Shown one piece after another: positions 32,270 through 44,172 of a DNA stretch of 64,000 nucleotides; the first letter of the stretch is position 1, and each line of letters begins with the position of its first letter. Below the pieces are notes generated by a model that did no database searches, had not been told where the DNA came from, and saw only the letters and a program-made list of their open reading frames with translations. The translations under genes and the position numbers were made by a program. This DNA is from Rhizodiscina lignyota (lineage: Eukaryota; Ascomycota; Dothideomycetes; Aulographales; Rhizodiscinaceae), in contig ML978126.1 of the NCBI GenBank assembly GCA_010015805.1, forward strand, positions 1,426,001 through 1,490,000. Reading direction: 5' to 3'.

Positions 32270-34815
32270 TGGAATGGGACGTTATATAAGAGAAAGTAGA
32301 TCATATGGGAGGTCCAAAGTTGAGTACGCGTTATATCACCACTTTTCATTCATGTACAAAAATATTAATTCAAATTATATTTGGAAGCGACGTCAATAAA
32401 TGCAGGGAACATACGCTGCGAGCCGCCTCATGGTTGTTCACGCGATTATATGCAAGTTAATGGTTTCGACGATTCAACGGCTCGATTTAGCCGAGCGTGC
32501 GTCTCGCCCTGTGAAACATGAACGGGTATGATAAGCTTTGACGCACGCTTTTGAACAAGAAGAGTCGAGCCTATGCAACACATGGTAAGTGGACGCGACG
32601 AATCGCTCCTTACTGAATATGCAGCTCTTCTCAACAACTGTCCGAACTTGCGCTAAATGTTCGAATTCGCTTGATGAGTAAAATGTCAGATATGCAGCAG
32701 GAAAGCCATTTCGATCCCCGATCTGTCAGCGGTTCTCAAGGAAGCTCGGAACCAATTCATGCTCTGGAAAAACAATGAAAAGTCGCACAATTCGCTATGA
32801 ATATGCAGTTGTATCAAAGTCAGCATATATTGATCAAGAGCGATATGTGATGTTTTGAGCACAGTTTCATCTTGAGACGGTCGGGTGGCTGCTCAAGATC
32901 ACGTGAACAGAACGCGTGTAGGGTTACTCGAATCAGAGACGTAGAACATCGTTTGTTAAGTATGTTTACTGCATGAGGCTGAGAGGTGATCGATAGAATC
33001 GCGAGGCCGCGGGGGAAGAAAGTTTAGAGATCTAAGCAAGCTTCAGGAAAGTGATCGGATAGCTACTCTGAATGTGTTTAAACGAAGTCAGTATGGGAGA
33101 AATCTTCCCCAAAGGGCTGCTAGGGGGGATATATAAATTGAAGGTAGCCAGCCCGCACACAGAGAAGGAGTACTCTGCCGAACAGAGGGCTCTTTTCTCA
33201 TGTCAAAATATGGGACTTGCAGAAGTCACGCGAGATTTTGATCGAGGGAGACAGCTGAGGATAACGCTAAGCTGGTTGAGAGAGGGATGACGAGCTGGTT
33301 GTAAAACGACAGAAGAGAAACAAAGCTGTATGGGGATTGACAGTAATTAGAGAGAAATGTGAAGGAGCTGAGTCCAGACGCAGCTTCCTAGGTGTACCCT
33401 CACATTTCCCAGATGACGTCGCCAGAATCTTGGACTTTGGAGAGCTGGCTGATTCTCGAAGAACGACTAGATTTACATAATGAGAGAAACAAGAATGAGG
33501 TATTCACTTCTCAAACGTCTATGTTCTCCCCCAATGTGGTATGATGTACAGTTATTTCTCAGGGGGATTCTCACCTTCATCAAAGCCCGCGAAGAAAGCG
33601 AGCAATGAACGATGAAAAGGACGAATTGGCAGTTTCAGCCGAGCAATCAAGAAGTATGAAGGCCATGTTCCGAAACAGAAACATCAATACAAGGTACGTT
33701 CAGCGAAGGATCTTGGCCGTGACCGTGCGCACAGGGAGATCTTGTCGACCGGGGCCGGATAAGGAAAAAAGAAAAGAGCTTAAGTGCCAAGTAGGTAAGC
33801 TTAGCAAGAGTGAAGAAGCACTGTGAGACGAGGCTGAAGCGATGTTTCTCGAGAGGAATTGAGGTTAAGTCAGGTGTTCTTGCGATGTGGCGTTGGTGAG
33901 ATGAGGAAGGACGGGACGAGAAGTTTGGAACGAAATTGGGTGGGCGGCTCGCGCTGCGACAAGCTCTACCTCTATCCCGGCTCCCCAGCACGAGGGGTTT
34001 TAGATCGCCAAAACACCTCGTTACCGCCTTCACCCATCGCCTTGGGCTGTTTGAGCCTCAGGAAACAGTTTCGACAGAGAACGGCCTTGGGCTGAGCTCG
34101 AACGGCCAAGCCCCGCGCTGCGCACAAATGCGAGTGCCGCTCCTCGCCAAGCTGACCTCCTTCGAGCATTGGCATCACGAAGTATTTTGAAGGTCTGAGG
34201 CATTATCGCAGCCTTCAATCTCTTTTGTTTGCTTCCTACAAGCGCATTCTCTATCCTTTCTGAGCGTCATGTAAACATGCCGCCACTGACGGTGTGTCGC
34301 TCATCGACGCCCTGCCAGTATCACAGCGCACACTCTGCTTACGCGGTACACAATGGCACCAAGGTTCGTTCAGTGGGAGGGTCCATTTCGTCATCCAGCA
34401 CAGGTGCTCATGAGGAAGAAGGGACTTGGGAGTGGTCGTTCTACAGGTCCTCCTCATTCCGCCCCTCCAGCCCCAGGGAGAGTGGCCGACATTGGGACGC
34501 GCAAGGTTTCATAAAGCCTCCTCCGCCCACTGACAGTGACACTTCTTGGCTTCGTAGAGCCCCCTTCGCTCACTAACACTTCTCGGCGGTCCATGGACCA
34601 ATGTATGGTAACATCGTATTCTCTTGCTTCCAGCCTCTAATTTTTTAGTATATAGACTTGCCATTCTGCTTCTGGTCATGTATTCATTCTTCAGCCTGCA
34701 GTCGCAGATCTTCTTCCATTCTCTTCTGTTCTTTGAGGGTTCCATTGCCAACATATATTCTTACACTCCTTTACACGCTTGCCGGACGAGTCGATACATT
34801 CTTTAATCATTCACG
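32270..34815. other. Long gene-free region
   Basis: 2.5 kb without a supported gene. Several short open frames (for example 33605-33826, 33859-34095 and 34229-34576 on the plus strand) lack introns, leader or family features. The last 250 bases are T/C-rich, as expected for the promoter and leader of the secreted-protein gene at 34816. No repeat array was noticed. Confidence 0.45.
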
Positions 34816-36189
34816 ATGAAGTCCGTCGCAGTTCTTAGCACCATCACCGCGCTAGCCGCCGCCCAGATCTCAACACCACCGGGCCAGAACACCAACATCG
34901 GCATCAATCCCAACCCTAATCGTAACTTCGATCCGGCCACCAACTCGGGCAACCTGGGTCCATTCACCGTCTCCACCGCTGCTACTGCAGTAGCGACCGG
35001 CGGCCCGCAGCCCAACAGCGTTGACCCAGCCACTGCTCAGGCCATGCAGCTCGCTATCCGCAACTGGATGGCCGACACCACGCTAGTTTCCCAATTCTTG
35101 AACGACGGAAAGAGCGTCACGGACAACACACAGTTCCAGAAGATCGCCGATGGAGCTTTCAAGGCCGAAGTTGACGAACTCACCAACAAGGCAGTGCTTG
35201 ATTCGGTCATCGGCCTTGACCCTCGTGTCAGCATTGCCAACCAGACGCTCACGAACGGCTGCTTCCAGTCTGTTGTCGACAACTTACAGATCATGTCCTT
35301 CCAGGGCACGCAAAAGTCCAGTCTGATTGATATCACCAACAAGAACCGCTGCACTCAAGTCCTTCCGTCCATTGACACCTACATGATTGTCGCCGCAGAG
35401 TACATCCAAGCCAGTGGCCAGACTGCTTTCCAGGCCCGCGCTGCCCGCCCAGATGCTTGTGCTAGCATCCTTGCCGCTGCTGCCAACGACGCGACACAGA
35501 TCGCGCCTCTTCCGGTAAGTACTCCCGCTACAATGTGTTCCACTACATCAATCTGACAGCTAGTAGGGTACGCCGTTCGGAACTCCTAAGGGAACTGGTG
35601 ATGGCAACGTCCCGGGCTTGGCTGGCCTGACTATCACTTCCGGTGGCACCGCAAATCTTGGGATCCAAAGCCCAGCCAACTACGCGAATGGCACTGCATC
35701 AGGTGGTAGCAGCAGTGGATCTGCCGCTGATGCGTCCCTGCCGAACCAGACCACTCAGCAGCTCGGCCTTCCTGGCTTCCCCAATCAGGGCTCCGGTGGT
35801 TCGCCAAATGGCCAGAGCCAGAACGTAAGTCATCCTGTGGTGAAAAAACATAAACAGTCCAAGGGAATACTGACGAACACCAAAAGGGCAACACGGTTGG
35901 CTCCACTCCCCCAGGATTGGCGAGCAACTCGAACCCAACTTCGAGCACCAGCACCGGATCTTCCAGCTCGCCATCTCAGTCCGCCACGACATCTCAATCC
36001 GGCTCAAACACGGGCTCGAGCACGGGCTCATACGGAAACGGACAGAATGGAGGACAAGTCCCGCAAAATTATGGCAGTGCCCAGGGCCAACATGGCCAAG
36101 CTGGCGCAGGTAATGGACAATATCAGCAAGGAGGCCCTCAGAACCAGTACAGGCCCGATCATGGGCGTTTCAAGCGCTTCTTCGCATAA
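34816..36189 (+). CDS. Secreted protein with low-complexity C-terminus, unknown function
   Basis: Three exons, 34816..35514, 35567..35824 and 35887..36189; introns are 52 and 62 bases, phase 0; 419 aa. A leader MKSVAVLSTITALAAAQ is followed by a helical domain rich in Ala with four conserved-looking Cys (TNGCFQSVVDN, NKNRCTQVLPS, RPDACASIL). The C-terminal half is rich in Gly, Ser, Asn and Gln (for example NQTTQQLGLPGFPNQGSGG) and ends in a basic Arg-Phe motif. I do not recognise a named family; it resembles conserved hypothetical secreted proteins of Dothideomycetes and Eurotiomycetes. Wall association is possible from the low-complexity tail. Confidence 0.8.
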
Positions 36190-36564
36190 TATTTTTTGTC
36201 GGCAATTGGAATACCCCTGAGAGCGAGGAGAATGGAGAGGCGTTTGAGGAGCACGATGTACATGACTCAATGTAGAACCAGTGTGACCAACAAGCCAAAC
36301 AAACGCTTGTGTAGGTTTTGTAAATAAGCACGCTGGCATGATATTATTTGTTCAATTATTGCTTGTTTGTTTAGCTTGTTTATAAAACTATTCAAACAAA
36401 CCGTTTCGTGTAGAAAATTTGGCAAGAAGACTAAAGCTGAATATTTCATACATGACTCCTGAGCGCTTTGTGAAACGGGGTATCAAAATTTCCAGAACGC
36501 TTGCTCCGCTTTTCCCCTCTTCTCGCCTTTCAAGTTAAGAATCTCAATAGGCCGCCTATCCATG

Positions 36565-36645
36565 ATCCCCTTCGCCGCCGTTGTCATCGTCGCCGTTGCT
36601 ACCGCTATCGTTGTCATCATCACCATCGCCATCGTCGGTGTCCTT
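36565..36645. repeat. Imperfect trinucleotide tract
   Basis: A run of mostly NTC/GCC/ATC triplets in the plus strand (GAT/GGC on the minus) that reads as Asp/Gly in the minus-strand frame. It looks like an interrupted microsatellite. Confidence 0.55.
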
Positions 36646-38116
36646 TTTGGTATCTGGCCGCTTGTGAATTTGCTGGATATTCGTATAACGCCGTGTAAGG
36701 ATCCAATCCTGGGAATACGCAAACTCGATACACGCCTTATCGAAGTGTCCCATCGTATCTCCCCCTGCATAGCCACCCATATAAGGAGATGTCGCCGCTA
36801 AATGGCCACGCTTGAAAGCTCTAACACCGTGGTACACCATAATTATTTCCCGGTAGTGGACGCGTGCCGTTGGATGCAGCGGCCTCCCCGATGTCAGCAT
36901 GCGGAGACGACTCCTCATACCTCTTTCTCCGGCTTTTGGTTTTTCGATAGAGAGAGGGCTTGGTGCTTGTCTCCCAGTGTATATGACAGCGTGATCGCTC
37001 TTGATCACGCCTTCCCGGGCCACGCCCAGGCCGTCATATGTCCTTATGGGACTGGCCTTGTTAATATACGCCTCTCACGCACATCATACCTGCGAGAGCA
37101 CCTACTTGCAGATGACCCAGTCTTTTTTTCTGTAAGCAACGACAAACATGTGATGTTCCGTGGAATCGTTGAAAATCAGGGTGAATACCTGCGATTATTA
37201 GCGCCTTCCTTGGAATCTGAAGATACAAAATTACATCTCCTCTTTGAAGTTTGTGTTGTTTATAGTCTATTCCTCTTAGCGGGCTGTAGATGGGTATTAG
37301 AGAATACTCATTGCGACTCACTTGGATTCGACACTGCATTGCACTGCTTGGGATGAATTCGAAAAGGGTCGAGGTTTCTCCGATTAAAATTTAGTGAGTA
37401 GACGATAGAGTAGCACTATGCCCAAGCGAGATAAGCTATGCGGTTATCGATCTTACATCGTAATTAGATGAGTGCCATCTTTCAAGGTCCAGCATTGATC
37501 TGCTTCCGACCATCTTCTGTGTTCCTGGAGATTCGTATCCCATACCCAATCAGGGGAGGATGAAGAGGACATTATGACATCGGCGAACTAGAAGAGAGGA
37601 TGCTCCTGATAGGGTAGAGAGAGCGAGAAAGCACCGTATGTAGCTTGTCTGAGAGAGGCGATCCCGGCAGTTATTTGAAAGAATAGAGAACAAAGATCAC
37701 AGGAAGAAAAGGAATTTAAGACGATGTCGTACAGCGCATGCCCCTAAATCTCGTCCGTGAATGCCCTACTGGGCGGGGAAGAGGCTTATCAGCTGAGGCC
37801 ACTTCAATGTAAAGGTGTGCCACAAAGGGATTCATTGGAGAAGCAGCCAATGCATCCTTGTCTAAATCGTCACTTCGTATGGCGCTGAGCTGGAGGCATA
37901 TCCACGTGGCAACAGAAAAGGTTGACTTCACGTACTTGGTGCAGGGGCCTGTGGCGTATAGCTGCACCTGAGGATCGATGGGGAATTTGTTGCATCGTGA
38001 TGTTCCAAGCACCCAGGACAGCCCTACGACAGCGCAGAGTTAGTGTATCGAGGTACTCCAGCATACGTTCGCATTCACAATGTGCAAAACAAAACTTAGC
38101 CTTATCCTGTTGAGCC

Positions 38117-38142
38117 TAGCGGCTCGGGTAAGCCCGCCGCTA
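38117..38142. other. GC-rich hairpin
   Basis: TAGCGG pairs with CCGCTA and CGGG with CCCG around a TAAG loop, with a two-base bulge. It lies outside any gene. Role unknown. Confidence 0.4.
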
Positions 38143-38399
38143 ATGTTATGCTAGCGTCAGGGCGTACCAGACCAGTACCGTGACAAGCTCTCACCTTCGG
38201 AGGGATAACCTAGGTCTTGATGTTATGAATTTCATCCACTGTGAGATCGATGACCTCACGCTCAGCATCATTTTCGCTACTATTCTGTCGTTACTAACTG
38301 TGCTAATCACTAGCCAGATCCTCACTCCTGAGTGCTCATACCTGAGTCTCTCCGCGTACTACTCTCTTCGTCACCCCTCAACGATAGCCATGCTCTGCT

Positions 38400-38855
38400 T
38401 TACCACGCCACTGATGCGCTATTGCTGTCCCCGACGACCGCTGGCCTCCCTCCTTCCTTATCTCTCTCGATATCTACGTTTGGCGAAGGCCTCTTGAGAT
38501 TGCGGTCGTGATCGAGGTGAAGCGGCAGCTTTTCATCATAAGATCTCACAATGGTCAGAAGGCCACGTAGCGCTTCTACCGCAGTGGCATGCGATTTCAT
38601 CGCCCGATGAAAGCCTTCATATATGCGGAGTTTCTCTTCCATGAGCGTCCCACCTCTAGTGACGCGGATCTGGGCGCCGTAGAGCTTTGCATTGTGCTTG
38701 GCCATAGTCTCACATTCAACGGTGACCGCGAAGTCTCCGCTAGACTTATGTATCGCAGGGAGCTTTTCGAAAGTTGGTTGGCCTCTGAATTCGACGACTT
38801 CAATATCTGTCCAGGGACAAGTGTAGCCATAGTGAGCATCGAGAATGGGACTCAT
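38400..38855 (-). CDS. Hypothetical protein, 151 aa
   Basis: An uninterrupted minus-strand frame starting at an ATG (MSPILDAHYGYTCPWTDIEV) with a charged, mixed composition (KLRIYEGFHRAMKSHATAVE) and a basic/acidic C-terminus. There is no leader, membrane segment or known domain. Its composition is protein-like rather than an obvious shadow of another gene, but there is no other support. It may be an exon of a larger gene. Confidence 0.3.
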   Translation of the reverse strand: MSPILDAHYGYTCPWTDIEVVEFRGQPTFEKLPAIHKSSGDFAVTVECETMAKHNAKLYGAQIRVTRGGTLMEEKLRIYEGFHRAMKSHATAVEALRGLLTIVRSYDEKLPLHLDHDRNLKRPSPNVDIERDKEGGRPAVVGDSNSASVAW

Positions 38856-39631
38856 CTTATCTGAATGCTTGTGAGATGTCTTCGATCATTCATCATTCAC
38901 TACGGTGATGTTACATATTTAGGATTTGTGCCTCCAACCTGTTCGACTCTGCCGTTTCGAACTTGCAGATTCAGCACGCTCCGCGGGATGTCCGATCCCA
39001 TTTCGCACGATCAAGACCACGAAATCTGAACTTGGGGTGTGAATTGAATCTCCGTTGCACCTGTGGGATGACATGGGGAGACGTGGACTGCGGCACGATG
39101 TGGGCTGAGACGCTCGCAAAAAAGGAAAATTGAGGCTGAAGGCAGGTCATTCCAGGGGTGGGCTCTTTCTGACACTAAGCATATTCGGCAATTGATGATG
39201 AATTCAAAAGCGGAAGGGATGGAGGGCTCATATTCTGCTTGCGATCACTGAAGGGGAACATTAATGGGATGTTTCAAGTGATGTTTTCTGATATAATATC
39301 ACTTTGATTTTCTCGACGAAGGTCGATAAGCTATGCTATTCTTAAGAGAAACTCTCAAACCCTTAATCATTCTGAGCCGTGTTCTGTTTCAGCAAACGCC
39401 GTTATGACAATTACCTACAGATGTTTCCATTGTACACCAGACCGATGTTCGGGTAATCCAAGACCTGTAGCAAACAGTATCAAATTCAGAGGGGGCCTCA
39501 GTCTACGCCAAGAACAATGCTGTTATTCGTGATTCGTCCAAAGACACCAAAGTGAAAACGAAAGCTCCATCCACACGCCGAAACCAGGTCCTATAGAAAG
39601 AGAGCAGTGGCCGATGCGATAACGGGATGGA
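38856..39631. other. Intergenic downstream of securin-like gene
   Basis: 776 bases with no supported gene and no recognised repeat. Confidence 0.4.
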
Positions 39632-41096
39632 TTAGCCATCAAGCTGGAGCTGAAAGATCTCTTCATCCTCGTCGTTCGGGAAGATGTTTAATCCATCAAC
39701 TCCACCACCAATACCAAGTTCGTCCTCTGAGTCGATCGCGCCGAGAGAGTTGATCGCCGAAAAGCGATCAAATTCTCCGCCTGCCTGGGCCTGCTTGGCT
39801 TCTACCTTGAGCTCGCTGTGCACTTTCGATGGGGCTTTTGGAGTTTGGTTCGGCTTCGGCTTCGGATTTGATGAGAGTGTGGCCAGAGGTTTGCGCAGCG
39901 TGGAGCTCGCGGCGCGACCTTTGCTGTAGCCCAGAGTGGACTTTGCTGCTGCTGTCACGGCGGCATGTTTGGCTTTCGCGACGTCGGTATCAGAGCTCTG
40001 GTCTTTTGATGATGCGGTCGATGATTGGCTCGTTGAGGACGAGTTACGAATTTTGCGTCCAAGCAGTCCTTGTCGGGAAGCTGGAGGTGCTTGAGACGGT
40101 TTGGGAGGTACTGATCGGGCCAGAGAAGCTTTCGTTGGAGCAGCGAGCGCCGCTGCTGCAGATCGAGAGTTCAGAGTACTCGCAGCACGACTCCCGCTTG
40201 TCACTCCACTCTTCGTTGCACGTGAGGAAGTGGACTTTGCAACGTTCTGCGTCTCTTTCTCATGGTCCGACTTGCCGGCGTTCTTGATAGGAGATAAGCC
40301 AAGTTCGGCACGCAGCCTCGCATGTGTCTCCTGCCATTCTTTCTCAGCCATCTTCTCCATCTTCGCATCTTGTTCAGCCAAAGCCTTCTTGTCCTTCTCC
40401 TCTCCCTCCTTCCGTCGCTTCTCCATGTACTCCTCGCCAAAGTACACATCCTGCCATCCGCGCGTGAAGTTCTCGCCCTCAAATTGTGGGAATCTCTTGT
40501 TTGGTCCCCAGCCTGATTCTTCATCGTCGGAGGGATGGTCTGGGAGAGGCTCGACTCGAGGAGGCATGTATTCAATGTCTGGCTCCTCCTCGCTCTGAAC
40601 TTCAGCAACCAGTTCCGGCTGGTGGATCTTGACTTTCGGACGCCTCAGCCTTGGACTGACGGTCTTCTGAAGCGTCTTGTCGGCATGGTTGTCAACAGTG
40701 AGCGGTCCGGGCGTCTGGAAGGCGTTGGCTCTGGCATTGGTCGTCTTCATGCCCAGAGGAGCGCGATTTCGCGGTCCTGCACATAGTTAGCGTCTCTGAA
40801 ACCTTGCTCATTGATCAATCCTGAGAATGTTCCTTACCCGCTGGAGTGACGAACGCATTGTCGTCCAACTTCACGGCCTTCTTGCCACCTGCTGCTTGAG
40901 CCTTGCCGTTCGTCTTCAGTGCAGATTTTCCTCCACCAAATACAACGTTCTCATCGTTTCGAGCGACGCGGAAGGGTGTCTTGGGTGCGGGAGTCTTCGC
41001 GCCATATCCTCTCACGCCTTGATTGAGAGGCTTTGCCGCCGCAGTCGTCTGATGGCCGTGTATGAGGTTCTCTTGGTCGTTATGTGCTGAAAGCAT
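39632..41096 (-). CDS. Securin-like protein (Cut2/Pds1 type)
   Basis: Two exons on the minus strand, 41096..40838 and 40776..39632, with a 61-base phase-1 intron; 467 aa. The N-terminus has DQENLIHGHQ and the destruction-box-like RNRAPLGMKTTNA, and further on the block PDIEYMPPRVEPLPD. Fission-yeast Cut2 carries the same landmarks in the same order (RAPLG near the N-terminus, then DIEYMPP). Securin inhibits separase until APC/C-driven degradation at anaphase. The middle is a charged coiled region (KRRKEGEEKDKKALAEQ) and the C-terminus is Ser/Lys/Ala-rich, then acidic (DSEDELGIGG), all consistent with a disordered nuclear protein. The assignment rests on my recollection of Cut2 motifs, so moderate confidence. 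It shares a 340-base divergent promoter with tropomyosin. Confidence 0.7.
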
Positions 41097-41436
41097 GGCG
41101 GCTGTGTCGGCTGTTACATTTGCTCAATCTTCTGATAGAGCGAGTGTGCTGAGATTGTTTGTTGTCGTGGTGAACAATTTTCAGGATTGAAAGTCTGAAC
41201 AGGCAGTTTGTTGTCGCACTTGGTTGCTATAGCGACAGGCTTCGCACCCCTGCAGCTGGAAAGCGCCGCGAACGTCGCTTCTTGGCACCAGGGTCTCCTC
41301 GTGAACGCTTACCAGCTTTCACCCACCGCTCCAACTCTACCTTCACGTCAACCCTCGGACATTCCAGACCTGCAAAAAAGAGCCTAAACCTTCCACTTTC
41401 TCTCTATCCAAATCCGACCAACACTCTGACGCAGCC
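41097..41436. promoter_or_regulatory. Divergent promoter of securin-like and tropomyosin genes
   Basis: 340 bases between two start codons. The tropomyosin side is C/T-rich (CTACCTTCACGTCAACC region), a usual fungal leader feature. No TATA box is obvious. Confidence 0.5.
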
Positions 41437-42204
41437 ATGGATCAGATCAAGAAGGTAAGTTCTGGGCATTAGGCATCAAAATAACATATCAATTCAAAGC
41501 ACGACCCCGCCATTGCCCCTCTTCAAAAGACAACAATGCACTCAGAACTCCAGTCGCATGTCATTTAACGACCCGAATCTGTGCTCTGTCGAAGCTAACA
41601 AAGACGTGCTCAGAAAATGGCCGCCCTCCGCGTTGAGGCAGACGAGTCCGCGGCGACCGCCGAAGAAATGAAGGCCAAGGTCAAGACGCTTGAGCAGGAG
41701 AACCTCTCGAAAGACCAGGAAATCTCTTCCCTCACACACAAGAACCAACTTCTGGAGGCTGAGGTTGAGAAGCTCGAGAATGGCATCAAGGATGCGAAGA
41801 AGATGGCCGAGGAGAGCGGCGCCACAGGCAGGGAGGCAGAGAGCTTGCAGAGGAGACTACAAGTGTTGGAGGAGGAAGCGGAGGCTGCGGATGCGAACCT
41901 GAGAGACACAAATGAGAAGTACGTTCACAAATCGTCACCCTGCCATGTGGTGCTGTCCTATCTAGATTTCATTTTATTTCAATGCTGTTTCCTAGATCAG
42001 TCTCCTATCGTTTAGTTGCTAACGTTTATCCTGTCTTCTAGGCTCCGCCAAACAGACGTCAAGGCCGGTCACTACGAGCGCAAAGTGCAAGCCCTCGAAG
42101 CCGAGCGCGACCAGTGGGAGTCCAAGTACGAGGAGATGTCGAAGAAGTACAACGAGACAAAGGACGAGCTCGCACGGTTCGTTGCCGAGATTGGCAACAT
42201 CTGA
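41437..42204 (+). CDS. TPM1: Tropomyosin
   Basis: Three exons, 41437..41454, 41614..41918 and 42042..42204; 161 aa, exactly the size of yeast-type tropomyosins. The first exon encodes only MDQIKK, followed by a 159-base intron, a layout common in fungal tropomyosin genes. The protein is a continuous coiled coil: MAALRVEADESAATAEEMKA, LEQENLSKDQEISSLTHKNQ, DTNEKLRQTDVKAGHYERKV, ending ELARFVAEIGNI. Tropomyosin dimers wrap actin filaments and support formin-built cables, polar growth and the contractile ring. Divergent from the securin-like gene and convergent with the Rrp17-like gene. Highly confident. Confidence 0.95.
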
Positions 42205-42455
42205 GCAATGGACCAAAGAGCGGGCAACATACGTTCATTATCCCCCGATTGTTGTTTAGCATGAACTGTTTCGAGACTGGCGGCGCCTCATCTGCATTGT
42301 GTGCTGGGGAGGGTTTGATGGCCGGATTGGGTGACACCCTGGTTCTTCTTTTGTAGCTGAAGCACGATACACCTCAATGCGGAGTTTCTCATAATGCAAG
42401 ACTTTAAATTGAATCGCAATCCATTGGGTATCAAGAATGAAAATCTGCCATCGGA

Positions 42456-43241
42456 TTAACCGTCTCTTCGAGCTTTCGCCATCATCGAATTCTTCCGGCC
42501 TTGCTTCGCTCTGGCTATCTTGCGATCCCCTTTGCTCTCATATCGGAACTGCTTCCGCCTCTTTTTTGGCCGACCTTCCTTTTCCTTTCTGCGTGATATA
42601 GACTTTTGGCCTGAAGTTTGGTTCGCGGACTGCGTTGTGTGCGCTTTTACTCCATTCTGTCCTCCATCCTCATCAGCCTCGCTTTCTGCATCCTCAGCAT
42701 CTTCATCCGCTTTAGTGAACCCCTCTTTCGATATGTCCACTGCTTCCACCGTCACCGTTGTGTATTTGTCCTCGTCGATGTATTCATCCTCATGGTCTAG
42801 TGATTGTACTTCCGGCGCAGGCTCGTCAAGAATACCAGACCACTCTTCGTTGCTACCACCATCTGATTTGTCGTTCGGGTCTTCTGAGTCTTCTCGTGAA
42901 CCAGCTTCTTCGCCGTTGACTCGTTTCAGTGCGCCATTGACGGCCTTCAAGTGTTCTTCAAGCTCTTCCTTTCGCCTTTGTCGCAACTATGCGCAGCAGT
43001 AATATCAGCATCTACGTATAAAAATGTTTTGAATTATCATTCGACATACCTCTCTCCTCTCCCTGATCTTCTCCTCTCGCTCCTTCTTTGCGGCAGCCTC
43101 TTGCGCGTGCTTTATCCGGGCGAGCTTGCGCTTGTGGAAGCCGGTAAGGTAGTCTGCGCGCGCTGCCGAGTCGAATTGGATCTCTGCCACACGATTTGAC
43201 TTTGACTTGTCGAGCTTTCGGCGCTTGGAGGGCGGAGGCAT
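42456..43241 (-). CDS. RRP17: Nucleolar rRNA-processing protein, Rrp17/Nop25 family
   Basis: Two exons on the minus strand, 43241..43050 and 42986..42456, with a 63-base phase-0 intron; 240 aa. The N-terminus MPPPSKRRKLDK and the block EIQFDSAARADYLTGFHKRK match the nucleolar protein 12/Rrp17 family, followed by a basic helical stretch (KHAQEAAAKKEREEKIRERR). A long acidic linker and a Lys/Arg-rich C-terminus (RRKQFRYESKGDRKIARAKQ) complete the usual architecture. Rrp17 is a 5'-3' exonuclease-related factor in 60S pre-rRNA maturation in the nucleolus. Convergent with tropomyosin, 251 bases apart. Confidence 0.9.
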
Positions 43242-43652
43242 CTTCTAAAAAAACTTGCTGTCACGGCTGAGAGTCTCCGTCTCAAAATTTCTTAAGGTGG
43301 AGGAAGGAAGACAGGGGTATTCGGTCCGAGCCGAATATCCTTGCTAGCGCGACGTCAATTTCGGATCCAACTTGCACTTCGCGACTAACGAGACCTCCTT
43401 CGCCGCATAATATGTTCGATCAATTCCATTTCACCTCCTGGATTGACTTGTAATGGAAGAGCAAAACTCTCATTTCCGAGAAATGGCTTTCTTTGTGGAT
43501 GCAACTCCGGTCTGAACGCCGAGAGACTCATTTTCTTCGTCACCACCGTTCATGGAGGCGTAACGCACAGGCTTTTCCGCGCTTAGCGCACCACCGCAAC
43601 TAATTAAATGAAAGAGTCTACGCTAGTCGGTATGAATTAAACTCTCCGAATC
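43242..43652. other. Intergenic
   Basis: 411 bases upstream of the Rrp17-like gene. No gene or repeat recognised. Confidence 0.4.
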
Positions 43653-44172
43653 TTGACTCTCGTCATGTCACCGTTTCTCCATCGCCCTCCATGGTTCAAG
43701 TTCAAGCTTCGATATCCCGGACCAGACCAGGCCTTCCCCGGAGCCTGTGGAATACTCGAACGCGTCAAGGGTCTGCAGCGCCTGGACCTCATCGTGAATA
43801 CGCCTCGAGACTCACCGTTGGGATCAGAGGGGGATTGCGGTACTGGACCGCCTCAATCGCCGTATCAAACCTCTGAAAACCAGGATGTGGTTCTTGCGAT
43901 CTTTGCTCGACTACTAGCATGTGGAACGTGGATTCGGGTTCGACAGCATCGAGCAGGCAGATCAGCTTCGGCTGTATCGATGGGCGAAGATGTGGGGGTG
44001 GCCCATCTTGTATGCATAGTAGGACTCCGTGGGTCGCTACCCAACTATGCCGGAGGATGAGGAGCTGGTGGAGGGCTGGTTGCGCGCAGACGGACAGAAC
44101 CATATACCGGGAGTGGACCTGTTCGTGGTAGGCCAAGCTGAAGCCGGGAATGAAGCCAAGGCGGCTAGATAG
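43653..44172 (+). pseudogene. Decayed gene of unknown function, interrupted by C-to-T-compatible stops
   Basis: One plus-strand frame is protein-like along most of its length (SSSFDIPDQTRPSPEPVEYS, HRWDQRGIAVLDRLNRRIKP, FGFDSIEQADQLRLYRWAKM, GRYPTMPEDEELVEGWLRAD, IPGVDLFVVGQAEAGNEA). It has internal stops at 43795 (TGA), 43915 (TAG) and a TAG pair at 44017-44022. All could arise from Arg CGA or Gln CAG codons by a single C-to-T change. The intron options I tried did not remove them in phase. The final stop is at 44170. No family recognised. It might be a short-lived duplicate or a lost conserved gene. Confidence 0.45.

Larger units (their letters stand above)
36190..38399. other. Gene-poor region with weak open frames and a trinucleotide-rich tract
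   Basis: 2.2 kb. Two overlapping antisense frames are possible: a minus frame ending at 36556 from the ATG at 36840 (94 aa, MVYHGVRAFKRGHLAATSPY then an Asp/Gly-rich acidic tail) and a plus frame 36802-37356 (184 aa). Neither has a recognised domain. The acidic tail corresponds to an imperfect trinucleotide tract at about 36565-36645. A strong hairpin lies at 38117-38142. Confidence 0.3.

Noticed and set aside
33072-34576. Several short plus-strand open frames in the 2.5-kb gene-free region
   Set aside because: No leader, intron pattern or family signature; frame lengths are within chance expectation for this GC content.
36802-37356. 184-aa plus-strand open frame
   Set aside because: No recognised domain and it overlaps an equally plausible minus-strand frame; kept only as part of a region note.
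43862-43917. Intron that would remove the TAG at 43915
   Set aside because: A 56-base GT-AG stretch exists but splicing it puts the downstream protein-like frame out of phase.
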